36,089 nt of DNA, from contig NZ_VUNQ01000036.1 of assembly GCF_009695605.1 (NCBI RefSeq), forward strand, positions 1 to 36,089, in the 5' to 3' direction. The notes beneath the pieces were generated by a model. The model was not told the origin of the DNA, made no database searches, and was given only the letters and a program-made list of their open reading frames with translations. The position numbers were made by a program, and so were the translations under genes. The DNA is from Tissierella pigra. Lineage in GTDB: Bacteria > Bacillota > Clostridia > Tissierellales > Tissierellaceae. Positions 25,109 through 32,990 of this stretch are shown here, piece after piece. The number at the start of each line of letters is the position of its first letter. Position 1 is the stretch's first letter.

Positions 25109-25111
25109 AAT

Positions 25112-25141
25112 AAAAAATCCGAATAAATTTATTCGGATTTT
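25112..25141 (+). terminator. bidirectional terminator between convergent genes
   Basis: A perfect 15-bp palindrome (AAAATCCGAATAAA meeting TTTATTCGGATTTT) without a loop is followed by Ts on both strands. It separates the chemoreceptor gene from the convergent baeRF gene. Confidence 0.85.
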
Positions 25142-25176
25142 TTTATAACCCATAAGAAAGTTTTACTTTTTTATTA

Positions 25177-26343
25177 TTAGTACCTTAATACTGCTGCTAT
25201 AGTTTTTCCATTAGGCATTTTATCTTCATCTACTGCATATACAGTCCCACCTCTTGTTATAGTTAAAGTAGCTACTAGTTCCATTAAATCTTGATTTTTT
25301 ATTTTTTGTTCTTCGTGAAATTCTATTTTATTAGTTTCTGGGTCAAAATTACCCCATTGAGTTGCTCCCTTAGCAATAAATAATGTTTCCACTTGCCCAT
25401 TATATGCCTGAGATAATATTTTCCTTAAAGAATCTGAAAAAAGCTTATTTCCTTGACCAGAATATTGTCTATATTTTTCCTCTGCTAATTCTTGTATCTT
25501 TAAAAATTTAGGCTCTATAAGAGTCCAGGCCATTTTTTGTAAATCATCTCCATATAATATTTCAGGATTTCCTTTTATGAATTCATCTAATATATTGGGA
25601 TAGTTACTTATTTCTTTATATATGGGAATTAAATACTCTACACCTGCTAGTACTAAAGGTATTTCATCTCCTTTATATAACTTATTTAAAGGTTCATCTA
25701 TTGCTCTAAAATACCTTATGAGTTCATTTCTTTCAAAATCATTTTCATTTCCTTGTCCCTGTGTTACACTATTGTATACTAATTCACTTGTACCACCTTG
25801 TGGATTTGCAGTTTTAATCGTTAAATTGGTTCTTGGATCATTATCTACTTCCATATCATGAATACTTCGTGGTGCTTCTTCCATCCTAATTTCTTTAACC
25901 ATTTGCCTTGAAGCCTTAAACAATCTCATTTCATTTTTGCTTAAAGCCAATATAAGATATTGCCCATCTCCTGTAAATAAAGGAAATAATGGCTTTGTAT
26001 AAAATTTATTTGACACTATTGTTTGTTCTTCTACTTCAAATGGAAGATGATAATAATTTATATTTTCTGAAGTTAGAAATACAGCTAATCCTTCAGTTTG
26101 ATTTTGCCAAAATACCGTTTCATCTATTAAATCACTGGCAGATTTTAAAATATCTTTAACTTCATCTTTTTCTAATCCCATATTAAATAATTTATCTTCT
26201 GCATCTCTTATTCTTTGTTTAAATCTTATTGGATTTTGTTTAATGTCAACACCCATACGAAAGGTAGGAAAATACATTGATACACATAACTTTTCTTCTT
26301 TATTTATTAAATCTTCTAATTTCTTTCTAGTTAGTATATTCAT
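25177..26343 (-). CDS. bacterial archaeo-eukaryotic release factor (baeRF) family protein
   Basis: The 388-residue protein resembles the baeRF group (family 3/7 type), bacterial relatives of eRF1/Pelota. The N-terminal signature is VSMYFPTFRMGVDIKQNPIR (about 20-39) with a following helix of KQRIRDAEDKL. The middle region holds FPLFTGDGQYLILALSKNEM, the central-domain strand, and LNKLYKGDEIPLVLAGVEYL. The C-terminal L7Ae-like domain includes VETLFIAKGATQWG and ITRGGTVYAVDEDKMPNG. The usual GGQ peptide-release motif is not present. The family is linked to ribosome rescue or hibernation through distant relatives such as Balon, but this member's role is unknown. It has its own ribosome binding site (AGAGGAGG) and stands alone. 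Confidence 0.8.
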   Translation of the reverse strand: MNILTRKKLEDLINKEEKLCVSMYFPTFRMGVDIKQNPIRFKQRIRDAEDKLFNMGLEKDEVKDILKSASDLIDETVFWQNQTEGLAVFLTSENINYYHLPFEVEEQTIVSNKFYTKPLFPLFTGDGQYLILALSKNEMRLFKASRQMVKEIRMEEAPRSIHDMEVDNDPRTNLTIKTANPQGGTSELVYNSVTQGQGNENDFERNELIRYFRAIDEPLNKLYKGDEIPLVLAGVEYLIPIYKEISNYPNILDEFIKGNPEILYGDDLQKMAWTLIEPKFLKIQELAEEKYRQYSGQGNKLFSDSLRKILSQAYNGQVETLFIAKGATQWGNFDPETNKIEFHEEQKIKNQDLMELVATLTITRGGTVYAVDEDKMPNGKTIAAVLRY

Positions 26344-26454
26344 TGCAACCTCCTCTAAAAATTATTTGATTTTAAAAAATTATTATCCTTTTTAATTTGC
26401 CCACTATATTATTCATTATGTTATAGTTTCTTTAGAATAAGAACCTATATATTG

Positions 26455-26493
26455 AAAAATCTCCAAATGTATTTTCAACATTTGGAGATTTTT
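26455..26493 (-). terminator. terminator of the opp-type operon
   Basis: A 16-bp stem AAAAATCTCCAAATGT / ACATTTGGAGATTTTT with a seven-base loop lies a few bases past the last operon gene. T-runs on both strands allow bidirectional action. Confidence 0.85.
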
Positions 26494-26505
26494 GGTATTT
26501 ATTTT

Positions 26506-27468
26506 TTAAAAATTTACTAAATGACAGGCAATCTGGTGTTCATCTAGCCCTTGGAGCTCTGGCTCATTTGATCTACATATATCCATACATTCAGCACATC
26601 TAGTGTGGAATGTACATCCTGTTGGAATATTAATAGGACTTGGAATTTCATCTTTTAATATTATTCTTTCTCTTTTGATATCTGGATCTGGTATAGGTGA
26701 AGCAGATATTAAAGCTTTGGTATAAGGATGTTTTGGTGTATTAAAAATTGTTTCTGCATTACCTACCTCAACTATTTTACCTAAGTACATAACAGCTACT
26801 CTATTACTTACATGTTTTATTACATTAAGCCCATGGGCAATAAATAAATATGATAACTTAAATTCTCTCTGTAAATCCATCATTAAATTTAAAATTTGAG
26901 ATTGTATGGAAACATCTAAAGCAGACACAGGTTCATCACATACAATAAACTTAGGCTTAGTAGATATAGCTCTTGCAATCCCAATTCTTTGACGTTGTCC
27001 ACCACTAAATTCATGGGGAAACCTATTTGCATCTTTTTTAGATAATCCCACTAGATTTAATAACCTTACTACTTCCTTGCTATATTCCAATGGCTGAACT
27101 ATCTTATGTATTGTCAATGGTTGAGTTAATATATCCTGTATAGTCATTTTAGGATCAAGAGAAGCATAAGGATTTTGAAATACTACTTGCAAATCTTTTC
27201 TAATAGCTCTAAATTCTCTATCACTAATTTTTGATATATCTCTACCTTCTAATAATATCTTTCCAGCTGTAGGCTTTAGAAGTCTGAGTATTAACTTTCC
27301 TGTAGTAGTTTTTCCACTTCCCGATTCTCCTACTAACCCAAGTGTTTCACCGTGATTAATATGGAAACTTATACCATTTACTGCCTTTACAACTCCAGTT
27401 TCCATTTCTAAAATTGGAGTGCTTAACGTAAAATATTTCTTTAAGTCAACTACATCAATTATCGTCAT
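26506..27468 (-). CDS. oppF: oligopeptide/dipeptide ABC transporter ATP-binding protein (OppF/DppF type)
   Basis: The 320-residue ATPase is one of two that drive the transporter encoded upstream. Motifs are Walker A GESGSGKTT (about 45-53), Q-loop VVFQNPYASLDP, signature FSGGQRQRIGIARAI, Walker B FIVCDEPVSALD and a C-terminal oligo-HPY region with clustered Cys (TGCTFHTRCAECMDICRSNE). QNPYASLDP and the long C-terminus mark the OppF/DppF branch. Its ATG lies inside the end of the oppD gene (14-base overlap), with GAGGT before it, so translation is coupled. Confidence 0.93.
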   Translation of the reverse strand: MTIIDVVDLKKYFTLSTPILEMETGVVKAVNGISFHINHGETLGLVGESGSGKTTTGKLILRLLKPTAGKILLEGRDISKISDREFRAIRKDLQVVFQNPYASLDPKMTIQDILTQPLTIHKIVQPLEYSKEVVRLLNLVGLSKKDANRFPHEFSGGQRQRIGIARAISTKPKFIVCDEPVSALDVSIQSQILNLMMDLQREFKLSYLFIAHGLNVIKHVSNRVAVMYLGKIVEVGNAETIFNTPKHPYTKALISASPIPDPDIKRERIILKDEIPSPINIPTGCTFHTRCAECMDICRSNEPELQGLDEHQIACHLVNF

Positions 27469-28444
27469 ATTTCTTTACCTCACTATTTTCATATAAAAAG
27501 CAACGAACTAAATGTCTTTCTCCTATATCTGCAAGGGCTGGTATTTCCTTCTTACATTTTTCCATAACATCTGGGCATCTAGTTGAAAAGCGACATCCTT
27601 TTGGAAAATCCGTTGGATATGGTACATTTCCTCCTATGGTATATAAAACCTCTGCCTTATCATCAGTTCTTGGGATACATTGTATCAATCCTCTTGTATA
27701 TGGATTTAATGGATTCTTAAATAAACTAATCTTGCTGCTTTGCTCCATTATCTTTCCGCAATACATAATACAAACTCTATCTGCTATCTCAGCTACAACC
27801 CCTAAATCATGAGTAATTAGTAAAATAGACATGCCATTATCTTTCATTAATCTACGAAGTAAATCTAGGATTTCTGCCTGTACAGTTACATCCAATGCAG
27901 TTGTAGGCTCATCTGCAATAAGTAGCTTTGGTTCACATGCAATTGCCATAGCAATCATGATTCTTTGTCTCATACCTCCACTAAATTGTGATGGATAGTC
28001 TTTATAACGCTTGTCTGCATCTGGTATACCTACTAGCTCCATCATCTTTATAGCTTCTTTTTTTGCATCAGCTTTGGAGATTTTCTTATGTATAATAAGT
28101 GTCTCTGCAATCTGATTGCCAACCCTAATATATGGATTCAATGAGGACATAGGATCTTGGTAAATCATAGCAATATCCTTCCCTCTGATTCTTCGCATTT
28201 CTCTTTCTTTTTTACTTAATAAATCCTCTTTATTAAATATAATTTCTCCATTTACTATTTTTCCTGGTTCTTTAATCAATCCCATAATAGAAAGGGATGT
28301 AACAGATTTTCCACTTCCTGATTCTCCTACTAATGCTACTATTTCTCCTTTATTTATATTAAAATTAACGCCATCTACAGCAGGTATAACTTCATTATCT
28401 ATATAAAAGTATGTTTTTAAATCCCGTACATCTAATAAACTCAT
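27455..28444 (-). CDS. oppD: oligopeptide/dipeptide ABC transporter ATP-binding protein (OppD/DppD type)
   Basis: The 329-residue ATPase pairs with the OppF-type subunit. It has Walker A GESGSGKS (about 39-46), MIYQDPMSSLNP, signature FSGGMRQRIMIAMAIA, Walker B LLIADEPTTALD and switch ILLITHDLGVVAEIAD. The C-terminal cysteine cluster (GCRFSTRCPDVMEKCK) matches the OppD/DppD subfamily. It lies between the second permease gene and oppF; no binding-protein gene is near. Confidence 0.93.
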   Translation of the reverse strand: MSLLDVRDLKTYFYIDNEVIPAVDGVNFNINKGEIVALVGESGSGKSVTSLSIMGLIKEPGKIVNGEIIFNKEDLLSKKEREMRRIRGKDIAMIYQDPMSSLNPYIRVGNQIAETLIIHKKISKADAKKEAIKMMELVGIPDADKRYKDYPSQFSGGMRQRIMIAMAIACEPKLLIADEPTTALDVTVQAEILDLLRRLMKDNGMSILLITHDLGVVAEIADRVCIMYCGKIMEQSSKISLFKNPLNPYTRGLIQCIPRTDDKAEVLYTIGGNVPYPTDFPKGCRFSTRCPDVMEKCKKEIPALADIGERHLVRCFLYENSEVKKYDDN

Positions 28445-28473
28445 TTCTTACCTCCCTTATGATTTTTTAAATA

Positions 28474-29406
28474 TTAATTTTTAAGTCTTGGAATCAAAAC
28501 TTGCCTTGTAATATCTAAAATAGTATATAAAGCAAAATAAACAATGGCTAAGATCACTGCAAGACCTAGAAATGCTACTGTACTGCTGCCATCAGCAGCT
28601 GGTCTACTATAAATATTTAACATTTCAAAGGCTAATCCTGGAAAGTAAAAAATACGTTCCACAATAAATAAAGACGAAAACATTATTGAAGCAATAGTTG
28701 GAAAAGAACCAATTAAGTCGGTAATTATATTTCTCATTATATGGTTTAGTATAATTCGTGACTCTGAAGCTCCCTTTCCTCTAGCTGCTAATATATAATC
28801 TCTATCATATACTACTTCTATTGATGAGGCTGTTATTCTTGCAATATATGCTGCTGGTACTAATGCTAATGCTATAGTAGGATATATGGATTGGCTCCAG
28901 TGTTCATATCCTATGTGCATAATAGGTTTCATACCAAGTATTGATATTTCATTTGTATATAAATAAAGTGCAGCAAGTTGTACTAAACTTATGGTTAATA
29001 CATCTGGAACTGATAATGGAATTAAAGTCTGTAGTAGTTTAAAAGTAGATTGTTTTTTCTTCCTTCTACTGTCAAATATTCCTTTGGGAATACCAATTAT
29101 AAGGGATAATATAGTTGCCATGAAAAAGATCCTCATACTTCTTCCCATGGCAATCTTTATGATTTCTCCTACATCACCACTTTTTCCCAATACCTTATGT
29201 TTCAAAAATTTCCCTGATGTTAAAAGTTTAATTGAATTCCATATATCTTCTTTATATATTTCTTTATTTAAGTTACTGATGATTTTCCCCTCAACTTCAG
29301 CAAAATCTAAATCTAAGGGAATATTTGCCATTACTATTACCATGAAACAAATGAAAATCAACATTGAAATACTTACTATGAGCTTAAATCCAATTTTTCT
29401 ATACAT
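28474..29406 (-). CDS. oppB: oligopeptide/dipeptide ABC transporter permease (OppB/DppB type)
   Basis: The 310-residue permease has a first membrane helix (about 7-27), an outside loop and the usual five-helix core. Coupling-loop residues are LAARGKGASESRIILNHIMRN (about 206-226), followed by FSSLFIVERIFYFPGLAFEM, the typical OppB/DppB end. The N-terminal loop (about 30-85) is less conserved than in standard OppB, lacking the LGxDxP-type motif. It should pair with the permease half of the upstream fusion protein. Twenty-four bases separate it from that gene. Confidence 0.88.
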   Translation of the reverse strand: MYRKIGFKLIVSISMLIFICFMVIVMANIPLDLDFAEVEGKIISNLNKEIYKEDIWNSIKLLTSGKFLKHKVLGKSGDVGEIIKIAMGRSMRIFFMATILSLIIGIPKGIFDSRRKKKQSTFKLLQTLIPLSVPDVLTISLVQLAALYLYTNEISILGMKPIMHIGYEHWSQSIYPTIALALVPAAYIARITASSIEVVYDRDYILAARGKGASESRIILNHIMRNIITDLIGSFPTIASIMFSSLFIVERIFYFPGLAFEMLNIYSRPAADGSSTVAFLGLAVILAIVYFALYTILDITRQVLIPRLKN

Positions 29407-29430
29407 CTTTCTCCTCCTTACATTTAAATC

Positions 29431-31812
29431 CTATTTAAAATTCTCATTTATAGTTATTAAATCTATGAAGTATTGTCCCATATTTATTAACTGTTTTTTA
29501 TTAATACTCTCTACTGTATCTTTATCTGAGTCAATATATCTACTATAAGGAGAATCTGCTGATAACTTTAGAGATAGATTACTTCCTATATTATAATATG
29601 AAGATGAACTTGAATTTTTAAATTCATAGTCTATTTTTTTCTTTTTTAGCCATTTGGATATATTGTTCATCATATCATAAGTCTCCACCTGAAATGCCAA
29701 AGGAGAATCAAAGGCAATATTGATTTTTTCTTCATTAGTTGCTAGTCCTATATCAAAATAATATATCTTATAAAAGTTCTGTGTAAATATTCTATTGTGG
29801 TTATAATACCTGCTTCCAGAATTAAAAGAAGAATTTCCATCCCAAAAAGCAAAGACTATGGTTTTATCAAGTTTTTCTTCCATCTGTGATAGTACCCTAG
29901 CAATTTCTAAATTTATCGCAATATTAGATGCCCTCATGGCAGATATTCTTTCTTCAAATACCCCTACTCCATCATAAGATGATCCAACTATGATTATATC
30001 TTTTTTATTATTACTTGAATCCTCCTTGTCCCAATTCTTCCCTGGTAAAATAGCAAAAATATTTCTTCCTTCATGAGCAGGTTTAGCAGGAGTCTTAGTT
30101 TTTATTTCAACTTCACAAATATCTGATTTTAGTTTTTCAGCTAATTCGCCCTTAGGAATTATATTATAATTCTTTCCACTATATACAGGCATTTGATTTG
30201 GAAGTTCATCAACTCCTTCTAAAGTAACAAAATTAATATCTGGTGTTGAACCATAATACCAAAGTGAATCTCTTATAATTTCATCGTAATTATCCTTTGA
30301 TTTTACAGATATTATTTTTTTTATATCATCAGAAAGTTTCACTTCTTTCAGCCTTTCTCCTGGTGCTGATATTCCTTTTAATGTAATAAAATCATCATCT
30401 TCAAAGATTACATTTTCATCAAAATTAAAACAAAAGGAAACGAAAAGAAAATCCTTTCCTATTTCATAGTGACTAATGTTTCCATCACTAGTAGTTAGTT
30501 GTATATTTGCTTGCTCCATAATTAATCTAACACCTGAATCTCCCATGGGAAATAATTGGGTGTAGTTTTCTCCATCATAAGGCTCAAGACCATATTCCTT
30601 TAATTTATTTATTATGTATTCCCCTGCTAAATAATTACCCTCAGAACCGGTTAATCTACCTTCGTACTCTGGTTTTATTAACTCTTCTAAATGCTCTATG
30701 GCTAAATCCGCTTTAAACTCATATAAACTTTTTGGTGGTGGCATTAGAATGTAAGTCAGTACTAAAATAATACATAGAGTTTTTATAATTGCAGGTTTAT
30801 AATATTCTTTAAATCTATGTAATTGCTGGAAATATATCTTAGGGGAAAAAATAAATCCAAATCGTCTTATAGTTGATGCAACCCTTGATGTTCTCTTTTC
30901 AAATTCTATTCTTAGGCCCTCTCCTGTTAAGTTAAATGCCAATACTCCCACTGCAAAAGCAAGGGCTGGATATAATCCTATCCAATATCTACCTATTCTA
31001 TTATTAATTACAATTCTAGACAGCATTGCACCCCATTCTGGATTCACACCATATTCTATAGGAGTAGCACCTTCAAATTTAATAAGTTTAGCCCTTGGTC
31101 CTACAAATACTCCCAATATACTTAGTTGAGCCAATAGAAAAACAACTAAACCTACTTCTATGAAAACAATACTTATAAGGGAAGGTACTAAATGGGGTAC
31201 CATATTTTGAATAGCAATTTGTGTTATACTTTTACCTATTGCTATTTCACCTTCAATAAATTCCTCTTTCATGATTTTACTTGCTTTTTCTTCCACCTGT
31301 TTAGCTAACTTTCCCCATCCTAGAAATGTTAGTATTATGGTAAATGTAATGATGGATTTATCCAAGGGTTGTTTAGTAAAATAATCAATATTAAAAACAA
31401 AAAAACTTATGAGTAAAATAGGAATTGCTGTAAATGTAGTGTTAAAAAATCTAATAATTGTTGAAGCTAATTTACTCCCAATACCTGCCATAATTCCAAT
31501 AGGTAAAGCTACTAAAACTCTAAATAGAACAATTAATAAAGCTGTTTTTAGTGTTATACTTGCTCCATAGACTATACGGGTATAAATATCTCTACCAAAT
31601 TCATCTGTACCCATTATATTATCTTCATTAGGCCTCCATGGGGGCATGTCTACCTTGCTTACTTCCTTTCCATTCTCTACTATAGTATAAGTTCTAATAT
31701 TGCTTTCATAATTAGGATCCTTGTCTGTAAACTTTTCAGGAAATAAAGATATAAGGAATAATATAATCAATAAAATTATCCCAAGATATAATGGAAAATT
31801 AATTTTTTTCAA
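29431..31812 (-). CDS. fusion: OppC-type permease plus degenerate M28-peptidase-like extracellular domain
   Basis: The product has 793 residues in one uninterrupted frame. Residues 1-310 are an OppC/DppC permease: first helix 8-24, the OppC mark MGTDEFGRDIYTRIVYGASI (68-87), a coupling loop EGEIAIGKSITQIAIQNMVP (187-206) and six helices in all. After a cytoplasmic linker (about 300-340) an extra helix (341-357) should carry the rest outside. Residues 366-793 resemble an M28 aminopeptidase with an inserted PA-like region: EGRLTGSEGNYLAGEYIINK, NIFAILPG, IIIVGSSYDGVG, TIVFAFWDG, GSRYY, YFDIGL and a closing DTVESINKKQL. Of the five zinc ligands of the family (His, Asp, Glu, Asp, His) only Asp687 appears kept; the first His is Ser612, the DDNASG Asp is missing, the EE pair reads NS and the last His is lost. 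Peptidase activity is therefore unlikely. The TTG start has AGAGGTGA before it. First gene of the operon. Confidence 0.88.
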   Translation of the reverse strand: MKKINFPLYLGIILLIILFLISLFPEKFTDKDPNYESNIRTYTIVENGKEVSKVDMPPWRPNEDNIMGTDEFGRDIYTRIVYGASITLKTALLIVLFRVLVALPIGIMAGIGSKLASTIIRFFNTTFTAIPILLISFFVFNIDYFTKQPLDKSIITFTIILTFLGWGKLAKQVEEKASKIMKEEFIEGEIAIGKSITQIAIQNMVPHLVPSLISIVFIEVGLVVFLLAQLSILGVFVGPRAKLIKFEGATPIEYGVNPEWGAMLSRIVINNRIGRYWIGLYPALAFAVGVLAFNLTGEGLRIEFEKRTSRVASTIRRFGFIFSPKIYFQQLHRFKEYYKPAIIKTLCIILVLTYILMPPPKSLYEFKADLAIEHLEELIKPEYEGRLTGSEGNYLAGEYIINKLKEYGLEPYDGENYTQLFPMGDSGVRLIMEQANIQLTTSDGNISHYEIGKDFLFVSFCFNFDENVIFEDDDFITLKGISAPGERLKEVKLSDDIKKIISVKSKDNYDEIIRDSLWYYGSTPDINFVTLEGVDELPNQMPVYSGKNYNIIPKGELAEKLKSDICEVEIKTKTPAKPAHEGRNIFAILPGKNWDKEDSSNNKKDIIIVGSSYDGVGVFEERISAMRASNIAINLEIARVLSQMEEKLDKTIVFAFWDGNSSFNSGSRYYNHNRIFTQNFYKIYYFDIGLATNEEKINIAFDSPLAFQVETYDMMNNISKWLKKKKIDYEFKNSSSSSYYNIGSNLSLKLSADSPYSRYIDSDKDTVESINKKQLINMGQYFIDLITINENFK

Positions 31813-31845
31813 ACTATCACCTCTTTTTTTTAGTTTATTTGCTAT

Positions 31846-31875
31846 ATTATAGCATGAATTTTACAACTATTCCAA
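31846..31875 (-). promoter_or_regulatory. candidate promoter of the opp-type operon
   Basis: On the minus strand TTGGAA (31875-31870), 18 bases, TATAAT (31851-31846), about 35 bases upstream of the fusion gene's start codon. Confidence 0.5.
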
Positions 31876-31933
31876 TTATTGTAAGAAAAGTTTCTATTAA
31901 ATTATTAAAAATATAGATAATCTTAAAACTCAT

Positions 31934-31973
31934 AAAAAATCCCTAAATACTTTTAAGCATTTAGGGATTTTTT
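31934..31973 (-). terminator. terminator after lipoate-protein ligase
   Basis: AAAAAATCCCTAAAT / ATTTAGGGATTTTTT form a 15-bp stem around a ten-base loop, with T-runs on both strands. It begins within the stop region of the ligase gene. Confidence 0.85.
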
Positions 31974-32965
31974 TATTGAAACATAAGATTTATAAATTCT
32001 TCCTCAGAAATATTTCCAAAATATTTTTGCAGAGGTTGATCTTTTATTACATTTTGTACTTCTTTTTTATCATATCTTACTTTATTTAATTTATCTTCAA
32101 GTAGTTTCACATCTTCTGTACCGAAAAAATCACCATAGATTTTAATTTCCTCTATGAGTCCATTTACTACATTAAATCTAATATCAATACTTCCAAATGG
32201 AAATCTTTTATAATTTTTATAATTGGATTTTGGTGATTCTCCATAGTTCCATTCCCAAGTTGAATACTTTTCTTCAAATAGTTTTTGGATATTATCTAAG
32301 TCTTCTTGGGATAGTTTATATTCTTCTGGTTCTAAGCCTTCCATTGCAAATATATTTTTTAGTAATACATCTCTAAATTTAAATATATCTATATCTTCTT
32401 CCAAATAAGGTTTTATATTAGTAACTCTGCTTTTTACTGATTTTACCCCTTTAGATTCGATTTTATCTTGTTTTACATTTAAGGCTTTTGACAATACATC
32501 TAATTCTGTATCAAATAATAGTGTCCCATGGTTTAAAACCCTTTGTTTCCATACTGATTGAGCAATACCTGAGAATTTTTTCTCATCTATAGTTATATCA
32601 TTTCTACCAGATAATTCACAGTTAATACCTAATTTTTCTAAGGATTTAACTATCGGTATATTATACTTTTTAAAATCAATTTTTTCAGCACCAGTAGACA
32701 TACTGATTATACTGAAATTAAGATTCCCAAGATCATGATATACAGCCCCTCCACCAGTTACTCTTCTAACTACCTTTATACCATTTTCATCTACATAATC
32801 TTGGTTTACTTCTTCTATTGTATTTTGATTCTTCCCTACAATAATAGCAGGTCCATTTATCCAAAGAATTACATAGTCTTCCTTTAAATCTAAACTTTTA
32901 AAACAATATTCCTCAAAAGCTAAATTATATCTTGGATCATTTGAATTGTTCACTAAATATTTCAT
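31973..32965 (-). CDS. lplA: lipoate-protein ligase A
   Basis: The 330-residue protein attaches lipoate through lipoyl-AMP to lipoyl domains such as GcvH or 2-oxoacid dehydrogenase E2. Visible are the N-terminal DPRYNLAFEEY, the lipoate-binding loop RRVTGGGAVYHDLGNLNFS (about 67-85), the Lys-containing KKFSGIAQS (about 129-137) and HGTLLFDT. The C-terminal accessory domain (about 245-330) is present, which bacterial LplA needs for the adenylation step. The start ATG follows AGGAGG. It is the last gene of a three-gene operon with the beta-CASP protein and the FAD oxidoreductase. Confidence 0.93.
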   Translation of the reverse strand: MKYLVNNSNDPRYNLAFEEYCFKSLDLKEDYVILWINGPAIIVGKNQNTIEEVNQDYVDENGIKVVRRVTGGGAVYHDLGNLNFSIISMSTGAEKIDFKKYNIPIVKSLEKLGINCELSGRNDITIDEKKFSGIAQSVWKQRVLNHGTLLFDTELDVLSKALNVKQDKIESKGVKSVKSRVTNIKPYLEEDIDIFKFRDVLLKNIFAMEGLEPEEYKLSQEDLDNIQKLFEEKYSTWEWNYGESPKSNYKNYKRFPFGSIDIRFNVVNGLIEEIKIYGDFFGTEDVKLLEDKLNKVRYDKKEVQNVIKDQPLQKYFGNISEEEFINLMFQ

Positions 32966-32990
32966 ATATTCCTCCTGCGGTATATAATTT

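Noticed and set aside
28991-29548. 185-residue plus-strand open frame with hydrophobic segments over oppB.
   Set aside because: Hydrophobicity is mirrored from the membrane-protein gene on the other strand; no ribosome binding site.
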